Shown here: positions 26,696 to 35,153 of the stretch, in pieces
Layout of the letters: each line of letters begins with the position of its first letter
Numbering within the stretch: position 1 is the stretch's first letter
The notes under the pieces: generated by a model
The model's input: only the letters and a program-made list of their open reading frames with translations
Told to the model about the DNA's origin: nothing
The model's database searches: none
From: Rhodospirillaceae bacterium
GTDB taxonomy: Bacteria > Pseudomonadota > Alphaproteobacteria > Rhodospirillales > Rhodospirillaceae
Assembly (NCBI GenBank): GCA_029245025.1
Contig: JAQWQC010000006.1
Span: 434,001-498,000 of the forward strand
DNA length: 64,000 nt
Direction: 5' to 3'
Made by a program: the position numbers and the translations under genes

Positions 26696-27091
26696 ATGCA
26701 CCGCACTTTCATTATGCTCACGGTTGCAGCAGCCTTAACTGGTTGCGGCGCGGTGGGAGAAATTTTCGCTGACTTTGATTTCCCAGGTGGTAGCTCTGAA
26801 TCATTAATGCCAATGGAACAGACATCTTCTTCCATGGGATCAGGAACTTCAATCCAGCCAGAAACATTATTTGGGTGCCGGGGTCATGTGCTTGTTCCGG
26901 CTATGGGCATGACTTTTGTCCCATATGGCAGCCCGGTCCCGAGTAGCGGTCAATTCCTTCGTGAGGAGAGCCTCACGCCGCCATATCAAGTGTTGCCCCC
27001 GGGCGCTGCAGCGAACATGGGCAACGTGCCCTCGCGGCTAAATATTGCAGTAGATCGCAACAATCGCATCGTCAATATTCGCTGCGGTTAA
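26696..27091 (+). CDS. Lipoprotein with C-terminal I78-like peptidase-inhibitor domain
   Basis: A 131-residue lipoprotein: the signal MHRTFIMLTVAAALTGC has a lipobox with Cys17. A Ser/Gly-rich linker is followed by a small domain with FGCRGHV, PYQVLPPGAAANM and SRLNIAVDRNNRIVNIRCG. This end pattern (RLN-x-x-x-D...G/N-I-x-x-x-x-CG, with two Cys likely paired) is that of the I78 potato-inhibitor-like family of peptidase inhibitors. AGGAGG precedes the ATG by eight bases, and the gene starts three bases after hldE. A role guarding envelope proteins against proteases is inferred. Convergent with mmcB. Confidence 0.75.
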   Translation: MHRTFIMLTVAAALTGCGAVGEIFADFDFPGGSSESLMPMEQTSSSMGSGTSIQPETLFGCRGHVLVPAMGMTFVPYGSPVPSSGQFLREESLTPPYQVLPPGAAANMGNVPSRLNIAVDRNNRIVNIRCG

Positions 27092-27117
27092 ACACCACCT
27101 CCAAGAATTCCTGGGCG

Positions 27118-27594
27118 CTATATGCGGGGGTCGGTCATCGCCATGAGGCGCTGACCTGCCCCATGGGCGAAGCGCAACGTTAACGCCTTGCGTCTCGCCG
27201 GGTGAAGTCGATGCATGACTGCCGGACGCACAACCGTAGTTGTGTGGCGGTCTGCAACTAAAATCCCACAGGCCTCTGGTAAGATATTTCGGGGGAAGTC
27301 CTCAGGCACGGCGAAGGAGAAGCCATCGCAGTAGGGCACATAGTCGAACCATTTATCATCAGCGCGAAAATCTGCCACCGTGCTTTTCACCTCAACCATG
27401 ACAATTGAGCCGTTAGGGGCCAATCCAGCGATGTCAGCTCGTCGGCCGTTACCCAATTTAAACTCCGTCAAAGCAGCGTAGCCCATTTCGCCCAGCCACC
27501 GGCAGACTCCTCGGGTCACGCCAGCCGTCACTGCAGCTGCGTCGGTGTAGCGAATGGCTTGCGATTTGCGTCGGGCGAGAGTTGTGTTCATCAT
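27118..27594 (-). CDS. mmcB: MmcB family DNA repair protein
   Basis: A 158-residue protein of the MmcB (DUF1052) family, found in alphaproteobacteria and induced by DNA damage in Caulobacter. The nuclease-like core is visible: ALTEFKLGNGRRADIAGLAPNGSIVMVEVKSTVADFRADDKW (about 42-83), with the D...E-x-K triad, then YCDGFSFAVPEDFP. It likely acts on damaged DNA, but the exact reaction is not known. Two tandem ATGs begin the gene at 27594 and 27591. A LexA-type box overlaps the start codon, which strongly supports both the identity and the start. Confidence 0.9.
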   Translation of the reverse strand: MMNTTLARRKSQAIRYTDAAAVTAGVTRGVCRWLGEMGYAALTEFKLGNGRRADIAGLAPNGSIVMVEVKSTVADFRADDKWFDYVPYCDGFSFAVPEDFPRNILPEACGILVADRHTTTVVRPAVMHRLHPARRKALTLRFAHGAGQRLMAMTDPRI

Positions 27595-27600
27595 ATGTTC
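27586..27600 (-). promoter_or_regulatory. SOS box (LexA site) GAAC-N7-GAAC at the mmcB start
   Basis: On the plus strand the sequence is GTTC-ATCATAT-GTTC, an exact match to the alphaproteobacterial LexA site GTTC-N7-GTTC (GAAC-N7-GAAC on the coding strand). It spans the first codons of mmcB (ATG at 27594). Bound LexA would block initiation or early elongation. This agrees with the damage induction known for the family. Confidence 0.75.
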
Positions 27601-27834
27601 CCCTGGTATTGTAGGCGTAGGACCAGGGTCTTACAAGGTGAGCCCCTTCGTATCGCCGCTTTTTGACCTTTTAGCTAGTTATGTTTGTGTTTTAGCGGTG
27701 CCTGGGTTTGGTCTCCGCAAAATTCATTTTCCTTTTTGCGCGACCCTCTTTTCTCAAAATCCGCTTCCACTTGTTCTGACCAGGAAAAGGTTTATGGTGC
27801 GCCGCGTTTTAACGCTCCAAGAAGGACTTTAGCT

Positions 27835-28377
27835 GTGGTTAGAGTGTTGCGTGCCAAGCTGCATGGCATTCGAGTAACGGGAGCCGACCTGCACTATCAC
27901 GGGTCAATTACTCTTGATCCTGAACATTGTGCAAAGGCTGGCTTGCATCCGACCGAGTTTGTTGACGTCTGGAACAAAAACTCAGGCGCCCGGCTGACGA
28001 CGTATGTGATTTACGGAGAGCCAGGATCTCGGTGCTGCATCCTAAACGGTGCTGCAGCGCGCACCTGTCAGCAGGGTGATGAACTTATTCTTGCAGCCAG
28101 TTGCGATATGGAGCCCGACCAGCTTTACAATCACCATCCGCGCATCTTGACCTTTACACCCGGTAATGAAGTTGATCAGGTTCTCCAATACGACGTCTTC
28201 AAGAGCGACGTCTTTGAACACGACTTCAGGATCACAGACCTCAGCGCCAAGGAGCAGCCGGTCAGTGTACATAACTATGCCAATGTTGATCTTCGGGCCA
28301 TTCGGGCCGACCTTGAGGTTCAGGGTTGGAGCCGCCAAGACATTGACGCTTTTGTCTCCAAACACCTGACTCGGTAA
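27835..28377 (+). CDS. panD: Aspartate 1-decarboxylase with C-terminal extension
   Basis: A 180-residue protein whose first 120 residues are PanD, which makes beta-alanine for pantothenate and CoA. Lys8 and His10 (RAKLH), Tyr21, and the self-cleavage site Gly23-Ser24 (YHGSITLD) that yields the pyruvoyl group are present. So are ARLTTYVI with the substrate-binding Arg, ILNGAAAR and GDELILAA. PanD is normally about 126 residues. Here about 55 extra residues follow, with VSVHNYANVDLRAIRADL and WSRQDIDAFVSKHL, of unknown role. The GTG at 27835 has AAGGAC eleven bases upstream and puts Ser24 at the standard position; the open frame upstream is not conserved. Confidence 0.88.
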   Translation: MVRVLRAKLHGIRVTGADLHYHGSITLDPEHCAKAGLHPTEFVDVWNKNSGARLTTYVIYGEPGSRCCILNGAAARTCQQGDELILAASCDMEPDQLYNHHPRILTFTPGNEVDQVLQYDVFKSDVFEHDFRITDLSAKEQPVSVHNYANVDLRAIRADLEVQGWSRQDIDAFVSKHLTR

Positions 28378-28815
28378 CTAATCAAAATTTCTGACGACTG
28401 CAGCTTCAACATTGCCTGATGAGGCACGAGCTCCTTACTCTACGAACACAAGTGGCACTGCCAGAAAACTACCTAGGCTACCGTTTCCGCTGAAGACTCG
28501 TCGTCTGACGGTCTGGGAATATACCGATGAAGACTGGTCCGCAGTTTATGTCTAAGTGAAGTAGGGCTCTTGTTAGAAACACTAAGCGGGAGCGCCACCT
28601 AGTGAAGAACGGGTAAAAGCCCTTATAGTATGCTCGGTCCGCGAGTAAATAATTTCCTCGCGAGTGAATTAATACCTCGCTGTTACCGAAATAACGTATG
28701 AAGACATTTCTGGTGAAGCGTGGTTTATGCGCTGGTGGTTCGCGAATACGAAAAGATCAAAACGAACACAGCCTTTTAGGATTCTGCCTTTATTGTCGAT
28801 TCACTTAAGCAGCTA
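28378..28815. other. 438-bp intergenic region
   Basis: No gene is supported. Short open stretches such as ITYEDISGEAWFMRWWF (plus strand, about 28687-28800) are broken by stops and may be relics. A motif CGCGAGT(A/G)AAT recurs at 28640 and 28659, and CGCGAG/CTCGCG forms a 6-bp stem with an 11-base loop (28640-28662). The region lies downstream of both panD and the convergent nitronate monooxygenase-like gene. Confidence 0.4.
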
Positions 28816-30213
28816 CTAATGGCCTGTTGCGATGCGTTCAACCAGTTGCTTCACGGTGGGAATAAACCCATCTTTATACCAAGGGTCTTGAGAAAACCGG
28901 TAGGCGTTGTGTCCGGCAAACATCAGCTCATTATCAACTGCCCCGTCGTGCACAATATTTTGCAGCGTTTTTTGAATACAGAAAGAACGAGGATCTGCTT
29001 TGCGCCCTGTCGACCCCTTCTCGTTTTCTGACCAGTTTGAGAACTGGCACGATGACAAACATCCCATACAGGCAATTTGATCAGCCCGAATTTCTTTAGC
29101 TTTTTCAGGTGTCACATAAATCAAAGTAGAATCTGGGGTTTTAAGTGTGTCGGTACGACCCGCAGCGACCCAGCTTTCCGCTAACGCTTTGTCTTCTGCA
29201 GAGACAAACACTTCTCGTTTACGTGCCCCGATGCCAAGCGCGGTATCATGGGTGCCGACTGTTTCTGTTGAAAAAGCGATCTGGTGTTCTGACCGAGCGA
29301 CCAATTCATCGATGAAATTATTCTTTACAGCCGATGAATAGAATCCGGTTGGGCTAAATTTGTGTAAAAGAACATCGCCGGGATCAAGCGTGAGAAGTCT
29401 CTGTTTCCATTCATCAGAAATCTCACTTTCTTTTGTCAGCAGTGGACGGGTTCCGAACTGAAAACACACTGGGCCGACCTCAGGGTTGTCGATCCAGTGA
29501 TCCCATTCGCTGAGCCACCAAACGCCGCCCGCCATCACGATAGGGACATCATTCAACCCGGCTTTATTCATTATGGAGCGTAAGGCGATAACCCGGTGGT
29601 ATGGGTCTTCAGGTGACCTTGGGTCTTCTGAATTGGATAACCCGTTGTGACCGCCAGCCAGCCAAGGGTCTTCGTACACGACACCACCCAAAAACTCAGA
29701 GTGCTTGTGGTAGGCCCGTTTCCATAATGCTCGGAAGGCTCGGGCAGAAGAAATAATTGGGTAGTAGTAAATGCCATATTGAGTTGCGATCTCAGCCAGG
29801 CGATAAGGCATGCCTGCGCCACATGTCACGCCGTGCACCATGTCGCGGCACTTTTCCATAATGCCGTGGAGCACGCGTTCAGCTCCGCCCATTTCCCATA
29901 GAATATTCACATGAAGGCGGCCTTCGCCGTTGCGCAGTTCATGCGCAATTTGGGCTTGGGCAATGCCGCCATCAATAGCGTATTTGACCAGTTCCTCGTG
30001 TCGTTCTTTGCGGGTCCGGCTACTATAGGTTTGCGGCAAAATAGTACCGTCCTCTTTAAAGGAGTCGGCGTTGACTCCTGAGAACGTGCCGATACCGCCC
30101 GCGCCAGCCCAAGCGCCCGAACTCATACCGGTTGAAACAGCAACACCCTTGCCGCCTTCAATAAGAGGCAAGGCTTCGGCGCCTGAAATCATAAAAGGGT
30201 TGATTATTTTCAC
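28816..30213 (-). CDS. Nitronate monooxygenase-like FMN protein (2-nitropropane dioxygenase family)
   Basis: A 465-residue TIM-barrel flavoprotein. FMN-type features: STGMSSGAWAGAGGIGTFSGV near the N-terminus, HGVTCGAGMPYRLAEIA, and PIVMAGGVWWLSEWDHW plus CFQFGTRPLLTKESEIS for phosphate binding. An unusual C-terminal part has a Cys cluster ACMGCLSSCQFS near residue 390 that could hold a metal or Fe-S centre. Long members of this family with such a tail are common in alphaproteobacteria and are annotated as nitronate monooxygenases, although the substrate is untested. The start is a GTG at 30213 with AAGGAAACGC in front. It is monocistronic. Confidence 0.75.
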   Translation of the reverse strand: MKIINPFMISGAEALPLIEGGKGVAVSTGMSSGAWAGAGGIGTFSGVNADSFKEDGTILPQTYSSRTRKERHEELVKYAIDGGIAQAQIAHELRNGEGRLHVNILWEMGGAERVLHGIMEKCRDMVHGVTCGAGMPYRLAEIATQYGIYYYPIISSARAFRALWKRAYHKHSEFLGGVVYEDPWLAGGHNGLSNSEDPRSPEDPYHRVIALRSIMNKAGLNDVPIVMAGGVWWLSEWDHWIDNPEVGPVCFQFGTRPLLTKESEISDEWKQRLLTLDPGDVLLHKFSPTGFYSSAVKNNFIDELVARSEHQIAFSTETVGTHDTALGIGARKREVFVSAEDKALAESWVAAGRTDTLKTPDSTLIYVTPEKAKEIRADQIACMGCLSSCQFSNWSENEKGSTGRKADPRSFCIQKTLQNIVHDGAVDNELMFAGHNAYRFSQDPWYKDGFIPTVKQLVERIATGH

Positions 30214-30295
30214 GCGTTTCCTTCTCGCTTTAGCCGACTTTACTTGTGTGAGGCCGCTGCTCCTGTTGTTATTGAGATATAAAGGTTTCTTGCCG

Positions 30296-31045
30296 TTAAA
30301 CCAAATCGCCTTTAGCGAAGGCGGTTCTTAATTGTTGTGGTACATCGGTGCACAAACTACTAACCCCCCATTGCAGTATTTTGCTTGCTTGGTCTACGTC
30401 ATTCACAGTCCAAGCCATCACTTCGAGACCGGTAGCGATTAATGTGGCAGCTTGATCACCAGTCAATCGATCTGCATTGGGGCATGCCATAGATGCGTCC
30501 AGTGCATTGATGGCTTCACTCCAGTCGTCGGGCAGAAGATCAAAGCAAAGTCCGCGCGGCCATTCAGGTGCAGCTTCCTTAGCGGCTGCAAGTGCGACCC
30601 TCGAAAAACTTGTGATGACCGGTGGTTGCTTGCCAGTTGGCCAACACTCCTGGGCCACCCCCAGGGCTATTTGAGCTGTTTCGACTTCGCGCCCTGGATC
30701 AGGTTTCAGTTCGATATCGGCACCCAGTTCTAACGTCTCTAGGAGGTCGATAACTTCTTCGAGTGTTGGAACAACCTCGCCCGCAAAAGATGGATCAAAC
30801 CAACTGCCGGCGTCTAATCCACTTATGGCTTCTAAAGTATTCTCGGCCAACAAACCGGTTCCGTCCGTTGTCCGCACCAAGCTGGTATCGTGGATCACCA
30901 CTGGTCTGGCGTCGAAGGTCAACGCGACATCAAACTCTACGGCCAAGGCACCGGCCGCAGCAGCGGCCCGAAACGACGCCAAGGTGTTCTCGGGTGCCAT
31001 TTGGGGCGCGCCACGATGTCCGACAATGCGAGGCAGCAGGCTCAT
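30296..31045 (-). CDS. Glycerophosphodiester phosphodiesterase
   Basis: A 249-residue GDPD-family enzyme that releases glycerol 3-phosphate from deacylated phospholipids. Active-site motifs: VGHRGAPQMAPENTLASF with the catalytic His-Arg and Glu, then VEFDVALT with the metal ligands and PVVIHDTSLVRTTDGTG. Later parts are ADIELKPDPG and VMAWTVNDVDQASKILQWGVSSLCTDVP, the usual end of cytosolic UgpQ-type enzymes. No signal peptide is present, so it acts in the cytoplasm. Located 38 bp downstream of pnp on the same strand. Confidence 0.92.
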   Translation of the reverse strand: MSLLPRIVGHRGAPQMAPENTLASFRAAAAAGALAVEFDVALTFDARPVVIHDTSLVRTTDGTGLLAENTLEAISGLDAGSWFDPSFAGEVVPTLEEVIDLLETLELGADIELKPDPGREVETAQIALGVAQECWPTGKQPPVITSFSRVALAAAKEAAPEWPRGLCFDLLPDDWSEAINALDASMACPNADRLTGDQAATLIATGLEVMAWTVNDVDQASKILQWGVSSLCTDVPQQLRTAFAKGDLV

Positions 31046-31083
31046 AGCATACGTCCGCGCTTTTGCTGTACTTGCAGAGTGAT

Positions 31084-33222
31084 TTAATTCTCTGCAGGTG
31101 CGTCTTTCTTTTCTTTTCTGTCAATGTCTTCGCCGGTTTCTTGATCGACCCGCTTCATCGACAGCTTAACCTTGCCGCGATCATCGACAGCTAGGCATTT
31201 TACTTTGACGATGTCGCCTTCATTGACGACGTCTGAAACTTTCTCAACACGACTCGGGGCGAGTTCAGAAATGTGGACCAGACCATCACGTTTTCCGAGG
31301 AAGTTTACGAAGGCACCAAAGTCCATCAGCTTGACGACTTTGCCGGTATAGATCACACCGATTTCAGCTTCCGCAATGATGTCTCGGATGCGTCCTACAG
31401 CGTCGTCTGTCGCCGCTTGGTCCGCTGATGCCACTTTGACTGTGCCATCATCATCAATATCGACCTTACAGCCTGTCTCTTCCTGAATTTCGCGAATGAC
31501 CTTACCGCCGGTACCAATGATGTCGCGAATCTTGTCCTTCGGAACAGTCAACGTGGTGATGCGGGGGGCATGACCAGAAACCTGTTCGCGTGAGGAGGTG
31601 AGTGCCTTGGCCATTTCACCAAGAATGTGAAGACGCCCGCCTTTGGCTTGATTGAGTGCGATTCCCATAATGTCTTTGGTGATGGACGTGATCTTGATGT
31701 CCATCTGCAAGGAGGTGACACCTTCTTCCGTACCTGCAACTTTAAAGTCCATATCACCAAGATGATCCTCATCACCTAGGATGTCGGACAGCACCGCAAA
31801 ATCATCACCCTCTTTAATCAAGCCCATCGCAATACCCGCGACCGGACGGCTTAAGGGCACACCCGCATCCATCAGCGCCAATGACGTGCCGCATACGGTA
31901 GCCATCGAGGAAGATCCATTTGATTCCGTGATTTCAGAAACCACACGCAAGGTGTACGGGAAGTCTTCTTTAGAGGGGAGAAGAGGGTGAACAGCGCGCC
32001 AGGCTAGCTTGCCATGGCCTACTTCACGACGTCCTGCACCGCCCATCCGGCCCGTTTCTCCGACGGAGTAAGGTGGGAAGTTGTAATGCAGCATAAAGCT
32101 TTCGCGGAACTCGCCTTCCAGCGCGTCGATGATTTGTTCGTCGCGTCCAGTGCCTAAAGTCGCTGTGACCAGAGCCTGTGTTTCCCCACGGGTAAACAAT
32201 GCAGAACCGTGTGCCCGTGACAGAACGCCAACTTCAGATTCAATCTGCCGAACATCAACCGTTGACCGGGCATCAATCCGCTTACCAGTCTTGAGGATAC
32301 TGCCGCGGACAATGTCCTGTTCCATTTTCTTTAGGACTTTTCCGGCAACTGCGAGTTCAGCTTCGTTATCGCCTAAGCTTGTGATCGCTTTGTCTTTAGC
32401 AGCGGCAATGGCTTCCTGACGGTCTTGCTTCACTTGCAATTGATATGCGGCTTCGATGTCTCCAGCGAAGGCAGAAAATTTATCTTTAACGATCGCCAAC
32501 TCGGCTGGCGGTTCGGCGATATCAAACGGTTCCTTAGCGCACAATTCGGCCAATTCGATTATACCGTTAATCACTGTCTGCATCTGTTCGTGACCGTAAT
32601 TCACGGCGCCGAGCATAATATCTTCGGATAGTTCTTTTGCTTCACTCTCCACCATCAAGACGCCTTCGCGTGTGCCGGCAAGAACCAGATCAAGGGCGGA
32701 TTCAGGCACATCTGCCATCAGCGGATTGAGAACGTATTTGCCTTCTTTGTAGCCGACACGGGCGGCCCCGATGGGACCGAGAAACGGAATGCCAGAAATG
32801 GTCAGAGCGGCAGAGGCGCCGATCATGGCAATGATGTCTGGGTCGTTTTCCAAATCATGAGAGAGTACCGTGCAAACCACCTGGGTTTCATTGCGATAGC
32901 TCTCATGGAATAGCGGCCGCAGCGGACGGTCGATCAGGCGTGAAACCAGCGTTTCCTTTTCTGTTGGCCGGCCCTCGCGTTTGAAAAAGCCGCCCGGAAT
33001 CTTGCCGGCGGCGTATGTTTTTTCTTGGTAGTTTACCGTCAGCGGGAAAAAGTCGATGCCAGGCTTAGGTTGGCGCTGGCCGACGGCTGTACAAAGTACA
33101 GATGTTTCTCCATAGGTCGCGATCACAGCCCCGTTGGCTTGGCGCGCTACTTTTCCGGTTTCTAAAACGAGTGTGCGTCCGCCCCATTCGATTTCTTTGC
33201 GGTGCGTTGTAAACATAGACAT
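31084..33222 (-). CDS. pnp: Polyribonucleotide nucleotidyltransferase (PNPase)
   Basis: A 712-residue 3'-5' phosphorolytic exoribonuclease of the degradosome. Two RNase PH-like core domains are recognisable: [35 protein letters not shown] near 60-95, and the second core with [42 protein letters not shown] and [22 protein letters not shown] domain follows ([21 protein letters not shown]), then an S1 domain ([33 protein letters not shown]) and an acidic/basic tail. I chose the ATG at 33222 with GGAAG upstream; 19 earlier in-frame codons overlap the leader stem-loop. It follows rpsO, as in most proteobacteria. Confidence 0.96.
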   Translation of the reverse strand: MSMFTTHRKEIEWGGRTLVLETGKVARQANGAVIATYGETSVLCTAVGQRQPKPGIDFFPLTVNYQEKTYAAGKIPGGFFKREGRPTEKETLVSRLIDRPLRPLFHESYRNETQVVCTVLSHDLENDPDIIAMIGASAALTISGIPFLGPIGAARVGYKEGKYVLNPLMADVPESALDLVLAGTREGVLMVESEAKELSEDIMLGAVNYGHEQMQTVINGIIELAELCAKEPFDIAEPPAELAIVKDKFSAFAGDIEAAYQLQVKQDRQEAIAAAKDKAITSLGDNEAELAVAGKVLKKMEQDIVRGSILKTGKRIDARSTVDVRQIESEVGVLSRAHGSALFTRGETQALVTATLGTGRDEQIIDALEGEFRESFMLHYNFPPYSVGETGRMGGAGRREVGHGKLAWRAVHPLLPSKEDFPYTLRVVSEITESNGSSSMATVCGTSLALMDAGVPLSRPVAGIAMGLIKEGDDFAVLSDILGDEDHLGDMDFKVAGTEEGVTSLQMDIKITSITKDIMGIALNQAKGGRLHILGEMAKALTSSREQVSGHAPRITTLTVPKDKIRDIIGTGGKVIREIQEETGCKVDIDDDGTVKVASADQAATDDAVGRIRDIIAEAEIGVIYTGKVVKLMDFGAFVNFLGKRDGLVHISELAPSRVEKVSDVVNEGDIVKVKCLAVDDRGKVKLSMKRVDQETGEDIDRKEKKDAPAEN

Positions 33223-33243
33223 ATCAGGACTTCCTTTTCCTAC

Positions 33244-33299
33244 AGGCCGCCACCAAATGTGCGAACCACTCAGTCTCATTGACCAGTGGTTATCGGCCT
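33244..33299 (-). promoter_or_regulatory. Stem-loop in the pnp leader
   Basis: An outer stem AGGCCG (33244-33249) pairs with CGGCCT (33294-33299), and an inner stem AACCACT (33264-33270) pairs with AGTGGTT (33285-33291). The structure sits 22 bases before the pnp start. In E. coli the pnp leader forms a hairpin cut by RNase III and used by PNPase for autoregulation; this is a plausible counterpart, by position only. Confidence 0.5.
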
Positions 33300-33359
33300 C
33301 CTACAGGCAGCGGATTTTTGAATTGTTCATTTAGCCCGACCGTCCGCTGCGCGTCGGCA

Positions 33360-33405
33360 AACAGCGTCAACCAAACCCGGCTCATCCGGGTCTGACCGCT
33401 GGTTA
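33360..33405 (-). terminator. Hairpin between rpsO and pnp (partial terminator or RNase site)
   Basis: ACCCGG (33375-33380) and CCGGGT (33386-33391) form a 6-bp stem with loop CTCAT. It is extended by imperfect pairing of AACAGCGTCA with TGACCGCTGGTT on either side. Read on the minus strand it is followed by TTTGGTT, a weak U tract. It lies 57-100 bases after the rpsO stop, like the leaky t1 terminator of E. coli rpsO. Confidence 0.5.
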
Positions 33406-33461
33406 TTCCAACTCTGGCAGGCCAGTACATTCAATATTTCGGTTTGCGCGAACGCGACCGC

Positions 33462-33731
33462 TTAGCGCCTGAGTCCCAGGCGACCAATTAGTGTCTCGTA
33501 GCGCTGTTGTGATTTCTTTTTTGTGTAGTCGAGCAAGCGACGACGCTGACCAACCATCATAAGAAGGCCACGGCGAGAGTGGTTGTCTTTGCCATGGGTT
33601 TTCAAGTGATCGGTAAGGTTGTTGATTCGCTCACTCAGAATTGCGACCTGGACTTCCGGAGAACCGGTGTCGCCCTCTTTTGTAGCATATTCCTTGATGA
33701 GTTCTTGTTTGCGTTCAGCAGTAATCGACAT
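33462..33731 (-). CDS. rpsO: 30S ribosomal protein S15
   Basis: An 89-residue protein, the standard length of S15, which binds the 16S central-domain three-way junction and helps bridge the subunits. Conserved parts: [46 protein letters not shown] and the C-terminal [36 protein letters not shown] precedes the ATG by six bases. It is 21 bp downstream of truB and upstream of pnp in the translation operon. Confidence 0.98.
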   Translation of the reverse strand: MSITAERKQELIKEYATKEGDTGSPEVQVAILSERINNLTDHLKTHGKDNHSRRGLLMMVGQRRRLLDYTKKKSQQRYETLIGRLGLRR

Positions 33732-33752
33732 CGGGTACTCCTTAAAAGCTAA

Positions 33753-34682
33753 CTAGCTGTTCAAAACACGCACGGGCTTTACAAGTCCGTCCGCAACGGT
33801 GGCCAACGCAATCAACCGATCCCCGCAAACAGCCTGCACGGCTGCGCCTGGCGTTAGTCCGCTTATCGGGGTGCGGTTGGCCACGGCAAAAAGTGAAACG
33901 GATTGGCCGTGGCTCATGCGGCGGGCCTCTTCTTCGGTCAGGGCCAGTGCCGGGATGTCGTCCAGCACGGTCTCGACTGGGAGAAGGACCCCAGAGCCGG
34001 CGGCTTTATGCCCTAAAGCCTCCAGTTTATCCAGGGAAATCGCCATCTTTTCGTCAAAGGGGCCGCAGCGGACGCGGCGCAGCGCAGCAATGTGGCCAAA
34101 GGTCCCGAGTGATATGGCCAAGTCTCGCACCAGGGCGCGGATGTAGGTGCCTTTGCCGCAGTCCACCTCAAAAGTAGCCTGATCTGGACCCAAATCAGAG
34201 TCTATATACTCGAATCTGTCGATTCTGACAGTGCGCGGTTTTAGATCAACCTTCTGATTATCTCGCGCTAGGTCGTAGGCGCGTTGCCCGTTTACCTTGA
34301 TAGCCGAGTACTGCGGTGGAATTTGCTCAACCTGACCGATAAAGCGGGCTAGCTCGCTATTGATGCACTCTGGCGTTGGGCGAACGTCCGATGTCTCGGT
34401 GACCTCGCCCTCAAGGTCGTCGGTTGTGGTTGCGGCACCCCAAATGACATCAAAATGGTAGGTTTTCTGGGAATCCATGGCGAAAGAGACAGTTTTGGTC
34501 GCGTCACCAAAGGCGATCGGCAGAATACCCGTCGCCAACGGATCAAGGGTTCCGCCGTGACCTGCCTTTGCCGCATCCATGAGACGACGCGCTTTTCCTA
34601 AAGCTTGCGTTGATGTCAGACCATGGGGTTTATCAAGTGCCAGCCACCCTGAAATCGGCTGGCCACGTCGTTTACGGGCCAC
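33753..34682 (-). CDS. truB: tRNA pseudouridine55 synthase
   Basis: A 309-residue enzyme that makes pseudouridine 55 in the T loop of tRNAs. Motifs: GWLALDKPHGLTSTQALGKAR, GHGGTLDPLATGILPIAFGDATK with the catalytic Asp, QIPPQYSAIKVNGQRAYDLAR, DCGKGTYIRALVRDLA and LRRVRCGPF. A PUA-like C-terminal domain follows. The start is a GTG inside the end of rbfA: GTG 34682 gives (M)ARKRRGQPISGW, the usual family beginning, while GTG 34688 is two codons earlier. The overlap with rbfA is 11-17 bases. Confidence 0.95.
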   Translation of the reverse strand: MARKRRGQPISGWLALDKPHGLTSTQALGKARRLMDAAKAGHGGTLDPLATGILPIAFGDATKTVSFAMDSQKTYHFDVIWGAATTTDDLEGEVTETSDVRPTPECINSELARFIGQVEQIPPQYSAIKVNGQRAYDLARDNQKVDLKPRTVRIDRFEYIDSDLGPDQATFEVDCGKGTYIRALVRDLAISLGTFGHIAALRRVRCGPFDEKMAISLDKLEALGHKAAGSGVLLPVETVLDDIPALALTEEEARRMSHGQSVSLFAVANRTPISGLTPGAAVQAVCGDRLIALATVADGLVKPVRVLNS

Positions 34683-35115
34683 TATCACCGTCCGGTGTAT
34701 CTACTGATGTTTTTTCATCCGCATTGTCGTCTGACATGAGGTCGCGGGCGACGTCGGGACGATGCAGCAACGTATCGATGTGTTTTGCCTGATCAAAGGT
34801 AGTGTCAGCAGCAAAATGAAGGTCAGGTACTTGCCGTAGACGGACACGCTTCGCCAATTGGCGGCGGAGGAACGATTTTACTCGGCCGAGACCCGCCAAC
34901 ACGTCGGACATATCCCCCCCACCGAGGCGTATTACGTAGACCGTCGCGTGCTTAAGGTCTGGGCTAGAGTCCACTTGAGTGACGGTTAACGTGACATCAA
35001 ACAAGCCTGGGTCTTGAAAGGTTTCTCGCTCAAAAATTTCAGCTAGCATATGCCGCAGAGTTTCCCCCACGCGCAATTGCCGCTGACTTGGCGGTCGTGT
35101 TCGGCCCCGTGCCAT
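34672..35115 (-). CDS. rbfA: Ribosome-binding factor A
   Basis: A 147-residue KH-fold factor for 30S maturation near helix 1 of 16S rRNA. Typical features: SQRQLRVGETLRHMLAEIF, VTLTVTQVDSSPDLKHATVYV, KSFLRRQLAKRVRLRQVPDLHFAADTTFDQAKHIDTLL. The acidic C-terminal tail (DNADEKTSVDTPDGDSGP) is unconserved. Lies 38 bp after infB and overlaps truB. Confidence 0.95.
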   Translation of the reverse strand: MARGRTRPPSQRQLRVGETLRHMLAEIFERETFQDPGLFDVTLTVTQVDSSPDLKHATVYVIRLGGGDMSDVLAGLGRVKSFLRRQLAKRVRLRQVPDLHFAADTTFDQAKHIDTLLHRPDVARDLMSDDNADEKTSVDTPDGDSGP

Positions 35116-35153
35116 GTGAATTCCTAATACCCGGCGATTGCCGCCGGGGTTAC

